64,000 nt of DNA from DATMER01 sp963741305 (GTDB lineage: Bacteria > Acidobacteriota > Thermoanaerobaculia > Multivoradales > UBA5704): assembly GCA_963741305.1 (NCBI GenBank), contig CAVUHL010000003.1, forward strand, positions 6,324,001 through 6,388,000. The letters are read 5' to 3'. This document shows positions 18,321 through 26,513 of the stretch, piece by piece. Position 1 is the first letter of the stretch. Every line of letters starts with the position of its first letter. The notes beneath the pieces were generated by a model. That model was not told the DNA's origin. It was given only the letters and a program-made list of their open reading frames with translations, and did not search any database. The position numbers and the translations under genes were made by a program.

Positions 18321-19355
18321 ATGACCCGCAGATATAGAACAGTGTCGATACGGCAGGCTTCCGACCTTCTGACCTGGTTTGACCGGCACCGCCGGGACCT
18401 TCCCTGGCGCCGGACCCGGGATCCCTACCGCATCTGGCTCTCCGAGGTCATGCTGCAGCAGACCCGGATCGAGACCGCCCTCCCTTATTACCAGCGCTTC
18501 CTGGAAAAGTTACCAACGGTGGAGGATCTGGCCCGTGCCGAGGTCGCGGAGGTGCTCGCCCTCTGGTCGGGCCTGGGCTACTACCGCCGCGCGCGGCAGC
18601 TCCACGCCGCGGCGCGCAAGGTGGTGGAGATCGGCGGCTTCCCGCGCACGGTCGAAGGGCTGCGGGAGCTGCCCGGAATCGGAGCGTACACCGCGGCAGC
18701 CGTGGCGAGCATTGCATTTGGGGTGGCGGAGCCGGTCCTGGATGGCAACGTGGAGAGGGTGCTCTCCCGCTGGCTTGCCCTGGAGCTGGACCCGAAGAGC
18801 CGTCCGGCACGGGAGCGGATGCTTGCCGCCGCTGCCAGTCTCCTCGACCCGGAGAGGGCCGGGGACAGCAACCAGGCGCTGATGGAACTGGGCGCGACGG
18901 TCTGCGTGCCAAAACGGCCCCGCTGCCTGCTTTGCCCGATCTCTCCAAGCTGCCAAGCTGCCGGAAACGACCCAGAGCGCTTTCCCGTGGCAAGGGCGAA
19001 ACGGGCTCGCGAGCTTCATCGCCTGCTGGTCGTGGTGGCGGAGCGGGATGGCGGAGTGCTCCTCTTCCGCCGGGCGGAGGACAGTGCCCTTCTGGCCGGT
19101 ACCTGGGAGCTGCCCTGGACGAATCTCGAGCCTGCCCCCGAGCAAGGTCTGGCCGAGCGCTACGGCGGCCGCTGGTCCCTCGGGCCGAAGGTCGGAGGCG
19201 TCCGCCATTCCATTACCTTCCGTGACCTGGAGCTGGATGTTCACCGGGCCGAAGTCCTGGCTCCGGAAGGGACGTGGGGGTGGTTCGGAGAGCGGGAGCG
19301 GGCGGAGATGCCTCTGTCGTCGCTTGTTACAAAAGTCTTACGGTCGGTCAGCTGA
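18321..19355 (+). CDS. mutY: A/G-specific adenine glycosylase MutY
   Basis: 344 residues. The helix-hairpin-helix GPD domain has MLQQTRIETALPYY, the HhH motif LPGIGAYTAAAV and the catalytic Asp in VLDGNVERVL. The 4Fe-4S cluster cysteines are spaced C-X6-C-X2-C-X5-C (CVPKRPRCLLCPISPSC). The C-terminal NUDIX-like domain recognises 8-oxoguanine. It removes adenine mispaired with oxidised guanine. ATG 18321 is used; a GTG at 18342 is an alternative. It is the only plus-strand gene in its neighbourhood and its 3' end overlaps that of the opposing TPR gene by 8 bp. Confidence 0.93.
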   Translation: MTRRYRTVSIRQASDLLTWFDRHRRDLPWRRTRDPYRIWLSEVMLQQTRIETALPYYQRFLEKLPTVEDLARAEVAEVLALWSGLGYYRRARQLHAAARKVVEIGGFPRTVEGLRELPGIGAYTAAAVASIAFGVAEPVLDGNVERVLSRWLALELDPKSRPARERMLAAAASLLDPERAGDSNQALMELGATVCVPKRPRCLLCPISPSCQAAGNDPERFPVARAKRARELHRLLVVVAERDGGVLLFRRAEDSALLAGTWELPWTNLEPAPEQGLAERYGGRWSLGPKVGGVRHSITFRDLELDVHRAEVLAPEGTWGWFGERERAEMPLSSLVTKVLRSVS

Positions 19356-19992
19356 GAATCTCGGGCAGCCGGCTCTCGATAGACGACCGCCGGCCCTCCT
19401 CACGTGCCCAATTGGCGCGCTCCTCATCTCCGAAGGCAGCCCAGAGCTCCGCGGCCTGCAGGAACCACTCCGCAAACAGCGGCTCGCCGCCGCCCAGGTC
19501 GGTGCGCAGCTTGTTCTCCAGCGAGGCCTCGACCTCGTCGAACAGGTGGCGGGCTTGGCGCACGTTCTTCTTCTTGAGCTCGACCCAGGCGCGGTGGAGG
19601 GTAATGGACTCGGCGAGGTCCGACCTGCGGGCCGTGGCCTCGGCGAGCGCGCGGTCGGCGGCGGGCCAGTCGCCCGCGTAGGCCGCGGCGAGCCCGGCCT
19701 CCAACCAGGCCTCGCCATCGGAAGGATCGCGGGCGAGGACGCGGGCGAGGAGGGCGCGGGACTCGTCCAGCCGGAGCAGGTGCTTGGCAGCCACGGCCGC
19801 GGCGAGCAGCTCGTCGCGCCCCGCTTTCGCACCGGTCCGGGCCCCAGCCAGGGCGGCCTTGAAGTCGCCGCGCCCTACGGCCTCGACGGCCGGGCTCACC
19901 GGCGTCCGCCGGAGCACGGCAAAGAGGGCCAGGGCGCCGGCGGCGACGCCCACGATGATCAGGACGGTGAGCAGGTCTTCGAACGAGAGCAT
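19348..19992 (-). CDS. Membrane-anchored TPR-like protein
   Basis: 214 residues. One N-terminal membrane segment (LLTVLIIVGVAAGALALFAVL) is followed by helical repeats of TPR type rich in Ala and Leu (for example DPSDGEAWLEAGLAAAYAGDW). Such proteins usually act as scaffolds; no partner can be named. ATG 19992 lies 2 bp after the P-loop kinase stop, so it ends a four-gene operon that begins with the Panacea antitoxin. It overlaps mutY tail to tail. Confidence 0.7.
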   Translation of the reverse strand: MLSFEDLLTVLIIVGVAAGALALFAVLRRTPVSPAVEAVGRGDFKAALAGARTGAKAGRDELLAAAVAAKHLLRLDESRALLARVLARDPSDGEAWLEAGLAAAYAGDWPAADRALAEATARRSDLAESITLHRAWVELKKKNVRQARHLFDEVEASLENKLRTDLGGGEPLFAEWFLQAAELWAAFGDEERANWAREEGRRSSIESRLPEILS

Positions 19993-19994
19993 GC

Positions 19995-20567
19995 CTATAC
20001 ACCCAGCAGGGGGAGCTGGGCGGGGCGCAGCCGTTGCCAGACCTCCTGCTCGACCGCATCGAGCCAGTCGGCACGCCGCTCGGGATCCAGATGGAGCGCT
20101 TCGAGGCCCCGGTCCCCCAGCTCGCGGACGAGCCGCTCGTCGACCGCCCGCTGGAAGGCCGGATCGGCCGACCGGATGCCGTCCGGCGACGGCTGCTCGA
20201 TCAGAGGCACATGGATCAGGAAGTCATAGCTCCGGATCCAGGACTCCATCAGGTCTTCGAGCGCCGTTTGCCTTCCAGCGGCCAGGAGCAGGTAGACGTA
20301 ATTGTCGAGGACGCTCCGGTCACAGATGACCACCGGGTAGCGCGCCTGGGCCACCAGCTCCTCGGCGATCTGGGTGTGGAGGATCCACGACTGGGCCGCG
20401 ACCGAAGTTTCCTCGTTGATCGGCAGCGGGCAACGCCGCGCTACCTCATGGACCACATCGATCGACACATCCCGCCGCTTGAGCCGCGAAGCCAGCCCAT
20501 AGCAGAGGGTCGTCTTGCCCACTCCGTGGGTGCCGATGAAGGCGATCTTGGCGTTTGGGGAGCTCAA
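19995..20567 (-). CDS. AAA_28/NadR-like P-loop NTPase or kinase
   Basis: 190 residues starting with a P-loop, IAFIGTHGVGKTTL (Walker A GTHGVGKT), followed by CDRSVLDNYVYLL, which resembles the Walker B region of nucleoside-kinase-like ATPases (AAA_28). Substrate unknown; nicotinamide riboside or nucleotide kinases share this fold. The TTG start overlaps the toxin-like gene stop (TTGA), which means co-translation with the toxin-antitoxin module. That coupling is unusual and suggests a role linked to the module, but this is inference. Confidence 0.7.
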   Translation of the reverse strand: MSSPNAKIAFIGTHGVGKTTLCYGLASRLKRRDVSIDVVHEVARRCPLPINEETSVAAQSWILHTQIAEELVAQARYPVVICDRSVLDNYVYLLLAAGRQTALEDLMESWIRSYDFLIHVPLIEQPSPDGIRSADPAFQRAVDERLVRELGDRGLEALHLDPERRADWLDAVEQEVWQRLRPAQLPLLGV

Positions 20568-20833
20568 GGCAGCTCCATACCACTGGCGAGGAGCGAGATC
20601 AGCTCGACCTGATCTTCGTCAAAGCGGTAGTAAGCGACGTGCTCAGCATCTCGAACGTAGACGGGCCAGATATGGAGGGGGCCATCATCGACGGGGAAGC
20701 CGCGCTCTGGGTGGCGCGCCAAGGCGAACTCCAGGGCTGCGGCTACATCGTCGGCCCGCCGCGGGTCCGGCTCGGCTTTTCTCAGCTCCCGCTCAAACCG
20801 ATGACTCTGGATGACGACTCGGAACCTATCCAC
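20564..20833 (-). CDS. RelE/ParE-like toxin candidate
   Basis: An 89-residue protein starting VDRFRVVIQSHRFERELRK. Size, basic N-terminal helices and the C-terminal beta strands (IWPVYVRDAEHVAYYRFDEDQVELISL) fit the RelE/ParE fold. RelE toxins cleave mRNA on the ribosome and ParE toxins poison gyrase; the target here is not predictable. The GTG at 20833 is chosen because GAGG lies 6 bp upstream and the gene overlaps the Panacea stop by 8 bp, the usual antitoxin-first order. An upstream extension is possible but unneeded. Confidence 0.65.
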   Translation of the reverse strand: MDRFRVVIQSHRFERELRKAEPDPRRADDVAAALEFALARHPERGFPVDDGPLHIWPVYVRDAEHVAYYRFDEDQVELISLLASGMELP

Positions 20834-21371
20834 CCAATTCCTCGGCCAGCTTCCTTCCGTGCTCAACCTCCGCAGAGGTTGGCGGCCTGGGTCGGCCCAG
20901 GAGCGCGGTCGAGTAGGGGATCTCCTCGCCTTCCGCAGCGAGCTGCCAGCCGAGGAACTCGTGGGAGAGATCGCTTACGCCGGTGACATTGAGGTCCCAG
21001 AGCTTCCTGATCACGTCCTGGACGATCGCGATCTCTGCGCCTGAGAAGAGAGAGAGGTCGGGCTCCCGAAGGGCCACCAGGATTTTCTGGGTCCGTCCGA
21101 AGAAGTCTCTCTCGGCCGATGCGCAGATTCGCTCCCTCTCCATCTTCCGGACCACCGGCACCAGCCGTTTAGGAGCGGGACCGTGGGCGAGCTTCTGGTA
21201 CTTCTCTCCGCTGATGGAGCGTCCGAGCTTCCGGTAGGCCCAGAAGTCCGAGTAGAAGAGGATCTTATTCAGCTTGGTCGCGCCGAAATGCTCGTCCCGT
21301 TCCGAAACACGGGCGATGAAGAGGACCAGCTCGCGCAGCTTCCGATCGTCGGTGAGGTTCGCCTTGGCCAT
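20826..21371 (-). CDS. Panacea-domain (DUF4065, SocA-like) antitoxin
   Basis: 181 residues with the Panacea hallmark TKLNKILFYSDFWAYRKLG and GPAPKRLVPVVRKM. Panacea antitoxins neutralise many unrelated toxin folds, and the domain sits beside toxins in this overlapping arrangement. The second ATG (21371) is preferred because GAAGGA is at good spacing from it, whereas the first ATG is too close. A second, clearly related copy lies at 25485-26063 in this window. Confidence 0.8.
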   Translation of the reverse strand: MAKANLTDDRKLRELVLFIARVSERDEHFGATKLNKILFYSDFWAYRKLGRSISGEKYQKLAHGPAPKRLVPVVRKMERERICASAERDFFGRTQKILVALREPDLSLFSGAEIAIVQDVIRKLWDLNVTGVSDLSHEFLGWQLAAEGEEIPYSTALLGRPRPPTSAEVEHGRKLAEELGG

Positions 21372-21392
21372 GGGCATGTTCCTTCACAAGGG

Positions 21393-21398
21393 AGTATA
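21393..21398 (-). promoter_or_regulatory. Candidate -10 element of the Panacea/RelE-type operon
   Basis: TATACT on the minus strand, 21 bp before the Panacea start codon. No convincing -35 is seen 16-18 bp upstream, so another activator or an antitoxin-controlled promoter is possible. Confidence 0.35.
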
Positions 21399-21423
21399 CA
21401 CTTTGGCGGTAAACAGGCGAAAC

Positions 21424-22629
21424 TCAGCCAAGCGTCTCCTCCAGGATTTCCAGCGCCGTCTCCAGCATCTCCTCCTCAATGTTCAGAGGAGGCACGATCT
21501 GGGCGACCCGGCCCTCGGGGCCACCTGCGAGGAGGATGATCCCACGAGCCAGCGCTGCGGCGGTCCATCGCTTGGCGACCTCGGCCGAGCGCAGCTCGAC
21601 ACCCCATAGGAGGCCGCGCCCTCGGATGGCCACGCCAGGCCATTTTGCGAGCCGCTCGCCGACCCATTCCCCCATCCGGGCGGCCCGGGCGGGAAGATCC
21701 TCCCCCTCGATCACGTCGAGTGTGGCCAAGGCGGCGGCGCAAGCGACCGGGTTGGCTACAAAAGTGGCGGTGTGCAGTGCCTCCCCCTCCGTTTCCCAAC
21801 AGCGGAAGAGGGAGCGCCGGCCCAGCACGGCGGCGATGGGCATCCCCCCTCCCAGCGCTTTCCCGCAACAGAGGAGGTCAGGCCGGACACCCTCGTGCTC
21901 CACGGCGAAGAGCCTGCCGGTGCGTCCGAAGCCGGTGAAGACCTCGTCCGCGATCAGGAGAGCGCCATGCTCGCGGCAGAGGCGGGCGAGCTCCGGCAGC
22001 CAGCCGGGCGGGGGGAGGATCACCCCCTCCCTCCCCACGATCGGCTCGACAAGCACAGCCGCCACGTCCTCCAAATCTACCCGCGAGCCGTACGGGAAAC
22101 GGCGGACATGGCCGTGGAGATGGGCGGCGAAGGGCTCCCGGAACCCGGGGCGCGAGGTCATCGCCAGCGATCCCATCGTCATGCCATGGTAGGAGGGCTC
22201 GAAGGCCACGATCCCCGGCCGGCCGGTGGCGGCCACGGCAGTCTTGACCGCGATTTCCACGGCCTCCGAGCCGGAGATGGAGAAGAACACCTGGGGCTCG
22301 TCGACCGGTGCAAGCCTGACGAGGCGCTCCGCCAGCTCGACCCTGAGGGGATGGCCGTGGACGTCCCCAAGCCCGTGGAGGAGCCGGCCGGCCTGGGCGC
22401 GGACCGCTTCCACGACCCGCGGATGGCGATGGCCCACGGCTGCCACTCCAAAGCCGGAGGTCAGATCTATATAGAGGTTGCCGTCGACATCCCGGACGTG
22501 CGCCCCTTCGGCCTCGTCCCAGAAGAGGGAGACGGCATCTGGCGCCGATGAAAGAGTGTTGATCCCCGGCGCCTCGGCTTCCGCAATCCGGCGCGAGAGC
22601 TCGCGCGAGCGCGGACCGGGGGGCGTCAC
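21424..22629 (-). CDS. Class-III PLP-dependent aminotransferase
   Basis: 401 residues of fold-type I. Motifs in order are SGSEAVEIAVKTA, HGMTMGSLA, LLIADEVFTGFGRTGRLFA and the Schiff-base lysine in CCGKALGGGMPIA. Relatives include ornithine, acetylornithine, GABA and diaminopimelate-type aminotransferases; the substrate cannot be fixed. The GTG start overlaps the recR stop (GTGA), so it is the last gene of the dnaX-ybaB-recR operon, an unusual companion for DNA-repair genes. Confidence 0.85.
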   Translation of the reverse strand: MTPPGPRSRELSRRIAEAEAPGINTLSSAPDAVSLFWDEAEGAHVRDVDGNLYIDLTSGFGVAAVGHRHPRVVEAVRAQAGRLLHGLGDVHGHPLRVELAERLVRLAPVDEPQVFFSISGSEAVEIAVKTAVAATGRPGIVAFEPSYHGMTMGSLAMTSRPGFREPFAAHLHGHVRRFPYGSRVDLEDVAAVLVEPIVGREGVILPPPGWLPELARLCREHGALLIADEVFTGFGRTGRLFAVEHEGVRPDLLCCGKALGGGMPIAAVLGRRSLFRCWETEGEALHTATFVANPVACAAALATLDVIEGEDLPARAARMGEWVGERLAKWPGVAIRGRGLLWGVELRSAEVAKRWTAAALARGIILLAGGPEGRVAQIVPPLNIEEEMLETALEILEETLG

Positions 22630-23210
22630 ATCTCCCGCCGGCCGGCGAGCGACCGGGCCAGCGTCACCTCATCCGTGTACTCGATGTCGCCGCCCACGGG
22701 CATGCCAAAGGCGAGGCGGGTCACCCGCACGCCGCGGGGCTTGAGCAGCCGCGCCAGGTAGAGCGCCGTGGCCTCGCCCTCGACGTTGGGGTTGGTGGCG
22801 ACCACGACCTCCTCCACCCCTTCGAGCCGGGCCATCAGCCCCGGGATGGCGAGGCGGTCCGGGCCGATCCCGCGGTGGGGGGAGAGGGCGCCGAGGAGGA
22901 CGTGGTAGACGCCCTGGTACTCCCCGGTGCGCTCGATGGGCTCGATGTTGAACGGCTCCTCGACCACGCAGATGCGGGTGCGGTCGCGCCGCTCGTCGGT
23001 ACACCAGCGGCAGGGATCGACGGCGGTGATGGCGTTGCAGGAGGAGCAGTGAAAAAGCTTCTCCTTCACCTCGACGATCGCCTGGGCGAGGCTTTGGGCC
23101 TCGCCGGCGGACACCTTGAGCAGGTAGTGGGCGAGGCGTGCCGCGGTCTTGGACCCGATGCCTGGAAGCCGCGACAGCTCCCCGATGAGCCGGGCCAGAG
23201 GGTCGTTCAT
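22626..23210 (-). CDS. recR: Recombination protein RecR
   Basis: 194 residues, the family length. The helix-hairpin-helix SRLPGIGSKTAARLA is N-terminal; the zinc finger has CSSC and CRWC; the TOPRIM domain follows (ICVVEE, EEVVVATNPNVEGEATALYLARLL). RecR works with RecF and RecO at DNA gaps. ATG 23210 is where homology begins. It follows ybaB by 16 bp in the classic dnaX-ybaB-recR order. Confidence 0.95.
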   Translation of the reverse strand: MNDPLARLIGELSRLPGIGSKTAARLAHYLLKVSAGEAQSLAQAIVEVKEKLFHCSSCNAITAVDPCRWCTDERRDRTRICVVEEPFNIEPIERTGEYQGVYHVLLGALSPHRGIGPDRLAIPGLMARLEGVEEVVVATNPNVEGEATALYLARLLKPRGVRVTRLAFGMPVGGDIEYTDEVTLARSLAGRREM

Positions 23211-23226
23211 CTCGTTCAGAGCTCGG

Positions 23227-23523
23227 CTAGAACAGGCCCGGGAGGCTCGACGCCATGGAGCCCATCTTGCCCTGCATCGTCTCCTCGACCTTGCGGCCCG
23301 CCTCGTTGATCGCGGCGACGATGAGATCCTCCAGCATGGAGGGGTCATCCTTGTCCATGGCCTCGGGATCGATCTTCACGGAGACGATCTGCTTGTGGCC
23401 GCTCATCTTGACGGTCACCATGCCGCCCCCGACGCTCGCCTCGACGATCAGCTCGTTGAGCTCGCGCTGGAGGCGCTCCTGCATCTCCTGGGCCTGCTTC
23501 ATCAACTGACGCATGCTGCTCAT
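23227..23523 (-). CDS. ybaB: YbaB/EbfC-family nucleoid-associated protein
   Basis: 98 residues starting MSSMRQLMKQAQEMQERL, with the paired-helix and beta-sheet tweezers layout of the family (GGGMVTVKMSG, DPEAMDKDDPSMLEDLIVAAINEA). It binds DNA as a dimer and is nearly always found between dnaX and recR, as here. ATG 23523 lies one base after the dnaX stop. Confidence 0.93.
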   Translation of the reverse strand: MSSMRQLMKQAQEMQERLQRELNELIVEASVGGGMVTVKMSGHKQIVSVKIDPEAMDKDDPSMLEDLIVAAINEAGRKVEETMQGKMGSMASSLPGLF

Positions 23524-23524
23524 T

Positions 23525-25216
23525 TCATTCCTCCCTGGGACGCTCTTCAACCCTTTCCACCCGGCCCCCGAAGATGTCGAGGACCGTCTGCACGGTGGGA
23601 TTCTCTTTCACCACGGCCCCTGCCGCGGAGGCGGCAGAGGCCTGGGCCTGCAACTCGGCAGCCTTGCGGCCGTCGCCCTGAACCATCTTCCAGGCCGTTC
23701 CCTCTCCCCAGACCGCCGCGACCGCCTCGTCGATGATCTGCCGGTTCGCCGACTGCCCCAGCCGCGATTCCAGCCAGGTATCGCCGGGGGCGCGCGCGAT
23801 CGTCAACTGGCCCTCCTCGAAGCGGATCTCGTCCGCGTCGGATAGATAGGCCGCGAGGGGCTGCTTGCGCCGGCTCACCTCGTCAAGGAAAGCCTGGAGC
23901 GGATCCTCCGCAACGCTGCCGTTCGAGCGCGGAACGGGGGCGGGTGCCGGCGGCGGCGGAGCGGCTATCGGGGCCGGAGCCGGAGCCTTCTCTACCACCC
24001 TTTCCTTTGCAGGAGCGGGAGCAGGCGGCGGAGGAGTCCGGGCCGGAGAAGCCGGAGCCGGCCGGGGCGCGGGCCTCGGAGCCGCTTCACTCATCCCGCC
24101 ACCCGCCAGAATCTCTTCCACCCGCCGCAGCTTGGGTAGCTCGGCTGCCCGCAGCCAGGCGATTTCGACAGCGAGGGCGCCGGTCTCGCTGCGCCGCACC
24201 GTTTGCTCACTGTTCAAGAGCTGGTGCAGAAGGCGCAGCATGTTCTCGTACCCGGCCTCCTTCGCCAGCGCGGTGAGCGCCTGGGCCTCCTCGACGGGCA
24301 GGTCGGACTGATCGGGATCGCCGCCCATGGCCAGGTGGAGCGCGTCGCGGCAGAAGACCAGGAAGTGCCCGTAGACGTGCCGCGGGTCCCAGCCCTCGTC
24401 CTCGACCCGCCGCACCGCGCGGGTCACCGAGAGCCCATCGCCCTGCAGGATCGCCTCGAGGAGCCGGTGGAAGAGCGCCGTATCCAGCCCGCCGAGCAGC
24501 CGGACCGCGTCTTCGTCAGAAATCTTGCCCGAGCCGAACGTGGCGAGCTGGTCGAGCAGGGCGACGGCATCGCGCACGCTGCCCTCGCCGGCCCGGGCCA
24601 CGAGCCGGAGCGCCGTATCGGTCGCCTCGATGTTCTCCTTGCCGCAGATGTGGCGCAGGAGGTCGGCCACGTCCTGCGAGCTCACCCGCCGGAAGTGGAA
24701 CTCCTGGCAGCGGGACAGGATCGTGGCCGGTACGGCGTCGATCTCGGTCGTGGCGAAAATGAACACCAGGTGCGGCGGCGGCTCCTCGACAATCTTCAAG
24801 AGGGCGTCGAAGGCCTGCCGGGAGAGGCGGTGGATCTCGTCGAGGATCACCACCTTGTAGCGGTCGCGCGCCGCGCCGTACTTGAGGCTCTCTGTCAGCT
24901 CGCGGACCTGCTCGACCTTTGAATAAGTAGCGGCGTCGACCTCGATGACGTCCAGGTCCGAGCCGCGGGTGATCTCAATGCACGGCATGCACTCGTTGCA
25001 CGGATCAGCCGCGGGGCCACGCTCGCAGTTGAGCATCTTCGCCAACAACCGGGCCGTGGTGGTCTTGCCCACGCCGCGGATGCCGGAGAAGAGGTAAGCC
25101 TGCGCGATGCGCCCCTCCTGGACCGCGTTGCGCAGGGCCGTGACGATCGGACCCTGGCCGACGAGGGTGGAGAAGCTCTGCGGGCGCCACTTGCGGGCGA
25201 GTACCTGGTACGCCAT
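23525..25216 (-). CDS. dnaX: DNA polymerase III subunit gamma/tau
   Basis: 563 residues. The AAA+ clamp-loader core has Walker A GIRGVGKTT, zinc-finger cysteines in LNCERGPAADPCNECMPC, Walker B VVILDEIHRLS and the sensor/SRC motif TILSRCQEF. After about residue 375 comes a Pro/Ala-rich linker and a tau-type C-terminal part. No A-rich slippery site was seen at the linker, so gamma may not be made by frameshifting. The SRP RNA gene lies just upstream on the same strand, a common arrangement. Confidence 0.95.
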   Translation of the reverse strand: MAYQVLARKWRPQSFSTLVGQGPIVTALRNAVQEGRIAQAYLFSGIRGVGKTTTARLLAKMLNCERGPAADPCNECMPCIEITRGSDLDVIEVDAATYSKVEQVRELTESLKYGAARDRYKVVILDEIHRLSRQAFDALLKIVEEPPPHLVFIFATTEIDAVPATILSRCQEFHFRRVSSQDVADLLRHICGKENIEATDTALRLVARAGEGSVRDAVALLDQLATFGSGKISDEDAVRLLGGLDTALFHRLLEAILQGDGLSVTRAVRRVEDEGWDPRHVYGHFLVFCRDALHLAMGGDPDQSDLPVEEAQALTALAKEAGYENMLRLLHQLLNSEQTVRRSETGALAVEIAWLRAAELPKLRRVEEILAGGGMSEAAPRPAPRPAPASPARTPPPPAPAPAKERVVEKAPAPAPIAAPPPPAPAPVPRSNGSVAEDPLQAFLDEVSRRKQPLAAYLSDADEIRFEEGQLTIARAPGDTWLESRLGQSANRQIIDEAVAAVWGEGTAWKMVQGDGRKAAELQAQASAASAAGAVVKENPTVQTVLDIFGGRVERVEERPREE

Positions 25217-25257
25217 GGTCTCGGTATTAGATAAGGCCGTAGATAAGGAATGTTACG

Positions 25258-25388
25258 ACAGCGGCCCACGAAGGGTTCCGGTTTGTCTGCGGCACTCGAC
25301 CGGATACCTTATCGCTGCTCCCTTCCGGGCCTGACGAGGTTCGGTAACGACCGATGCACAGGACCCGAACCCTTCGTGGGCCGCTGCC
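25258..25388 (-). ncRNA. ffs: Signal recognition particle RNA (4.5S type)
   Basis: The minus strand contains the domain IV signature GTCAGGCCCGGAAGGGAGCA, including the GGAA tetraloop and the asymmetric loop that binds Ffh. The two ends pair over about 18 bp (GCGGCCCACGAAGGGTT and its complement). The result is a roughly 131-nt hairpin, somewhat longer than E. coli 4.5S RNA. The position directly before dnaX is typical. The ends are set from the closing helix and may be off by a few bases. Confidence 0.93.
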
Positions 25389-25457
25389 AGGAGCACATGC
25401 TATGTCCTGGTGTCCGGTAAGTAAAGGAGATGGGGGGCAGGGGAAATTCCCTGCTCT

Positions 25458-25488
25458 ATTCTTGTGACGAAATGCCGGCAAATGTCAA
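25458..25488 (-). promoter_or_regulatory. Candidate ffs promoter
   Basis: TTGACA (25483-25488) and AAGAAT (25458-25463) on the minus strand, 19 bp apart. The -35 overlaps the end of the Panacea gene, and the predicted start is about 60 nt before the mature SRP RNA, so processing would be needed. Confidence 0.3.
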
Positions 25489-26063
25489 AAAGTGCCGACC
25501 TCTTGTAACGGCTCACGGTACTCCTGGATGACCTCGAGTGCCCACTCGGTCTCATCCTCTGTGAGCGGACGCGGATCGTCGACAAACACCATCTTGTAGG
25601 GGATGTCTTCCTGGAGGTGGGCCGCCTGCCAGCCAGGGAAACGGTGGGACAGATCGCTGACCTCGGAGCCGTTGAGCGGCCACAGCTCCTCGATCACGTT
25701 GCGTACGAGCTCGATCTCCTGGGGCTTGAACACGGAGAGGTCGGGCTCACGCAAGGCGACGAGCTTCTTGATCGGCTTGTTGTAGTAAGTGCGCTGAGCC
25801 CAGCGGCAGGCATCCTCCCCTTCCATCTGCCGCACCACGGGAAGGAGTCTTTTGGGCGCGGGTCCGTTGGGCAGCTTCTGGTAGACCTCGCCGGTGATGG
25901 CCTCCCCAAGAGTCGCGTAAGCGAGGAAGTCCGCATAGAACAGGATCTTGTTCAGCTTCGTCGCGCCAAACTTGGGGTCGGACTCGGAGTGCTGGGCGAC
26001 ATAGAGGATCAGCTCCCGAAACTTCCGTGAGCTGGCGGCCGTTTTGGCAGTTCTGGCATTCAT
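25485..26063 (-). CDS. Orphan Panacea-domain (DUF4065) protein
   Basis: 192 residues starting MNARTAKTAASSRKF. The core TKLNKILFYADFLAYATLG, GPAPKRLLPVVRQM and LVALREPDLSVF is close to that of the Panacea protein at 20826-21371; about half the residues agree by eye, so they are paralogues. No toxin-sized gene follows: the next feature is the SRP RNA. It may be a solitary antitoxin, an addiction remnant or a gene whose partner is elsewhere. ATG 26063 is chosen by homology to the first copy. Confidence 0.78.
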   Translation of the reverse strand: MNARTAKTAASSRKFRELILYVAQHSESDPKFGATKLNKILFYADFLAYATLGEAITGEVYQKLPNGPAPKRLLPVVRQMEGEDACRWAQRTYYNKPIKKLVALREPDLSVFKPQEIELVRNVIEELWPLNGSEVSDLSHRFPGWQAAHLQEDIPYKMVFVDDPRPLTEDETEWALEVIQEYREPLQEVGTF

Positions 26064-26133
26064 CAGGCGGAAGCCCTCCCTCGGTGTCGGTCGCACGGCA
26101 GGAATATTACGCCTCAATTGCGCCGTGCGTCAA

Positions 26134-26469
26134 GAGCCGTGGACGGTTCCCCCGCTGGTTTGGACGTTTTCCCCCTTCATTCGAGTCATTCCCCTCCGCG
26201 GGGGAATCGTTCCTGGACTCTCCCGGCTCATTCCCCCACAGGAATGAACAGTCCAGCGATGGAGGGGAGCCGCCCGCCAGTCTCAGCGGACCATTCCCCT
26301 GTCGTGGTGAGCCGTCCGGCCATTGGGGGGAACCGCTCCCGCCTCGCGCCGGGCCGTCCGCCGGCCGGGGGGAACCGTCCGCGCGCCGGGGCGGGAAGAA
26401 ACCGGGCGGCTCCGACCGTTTCCCAGGTGCCGGGGGATCGTCCGGAGCCGGAATTTGCCCGTCCGCGCG
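26134..26469. repeat. Degenerate tandem array, 16 units of exactly 21 bp
   Basis: The 450-bp stretch between the orphan Panacea gene and tadA has no credible gene. It can be cut into 16 consecutive 21-bp units with no phase shift. Columns 8-17 approach GGACCGTTCC or GAACCGTTCC, flanked by runs of G before and C after; the rest varies freely. Several units hold small dyads (GGAATCGTTCC, CCGTGGACGG). There are no constant repeats with unique spacers, so this is not CRISPR. The array ends 44 bp before tadA. Confidence 0.6.
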
Positions 26470-26513
26470 TGTTCGGGTAAGATACGCGGCCTGCCTGGAA
26501 CAGGCGGAGGCTC

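Noticed and set aside
23900..24120. Programmed frameshift site in dnaX
   Set aside because: The Pro/Ala-rich linker region has no A-rich slippery heptamer followed by a hairpin.
26134..26469. Possible CRISPR array
   Set aside because: Units are adjacent with no unique spacers of constant length, units are degenerate, and no cas gene is near. The same holds for 42525-42866.
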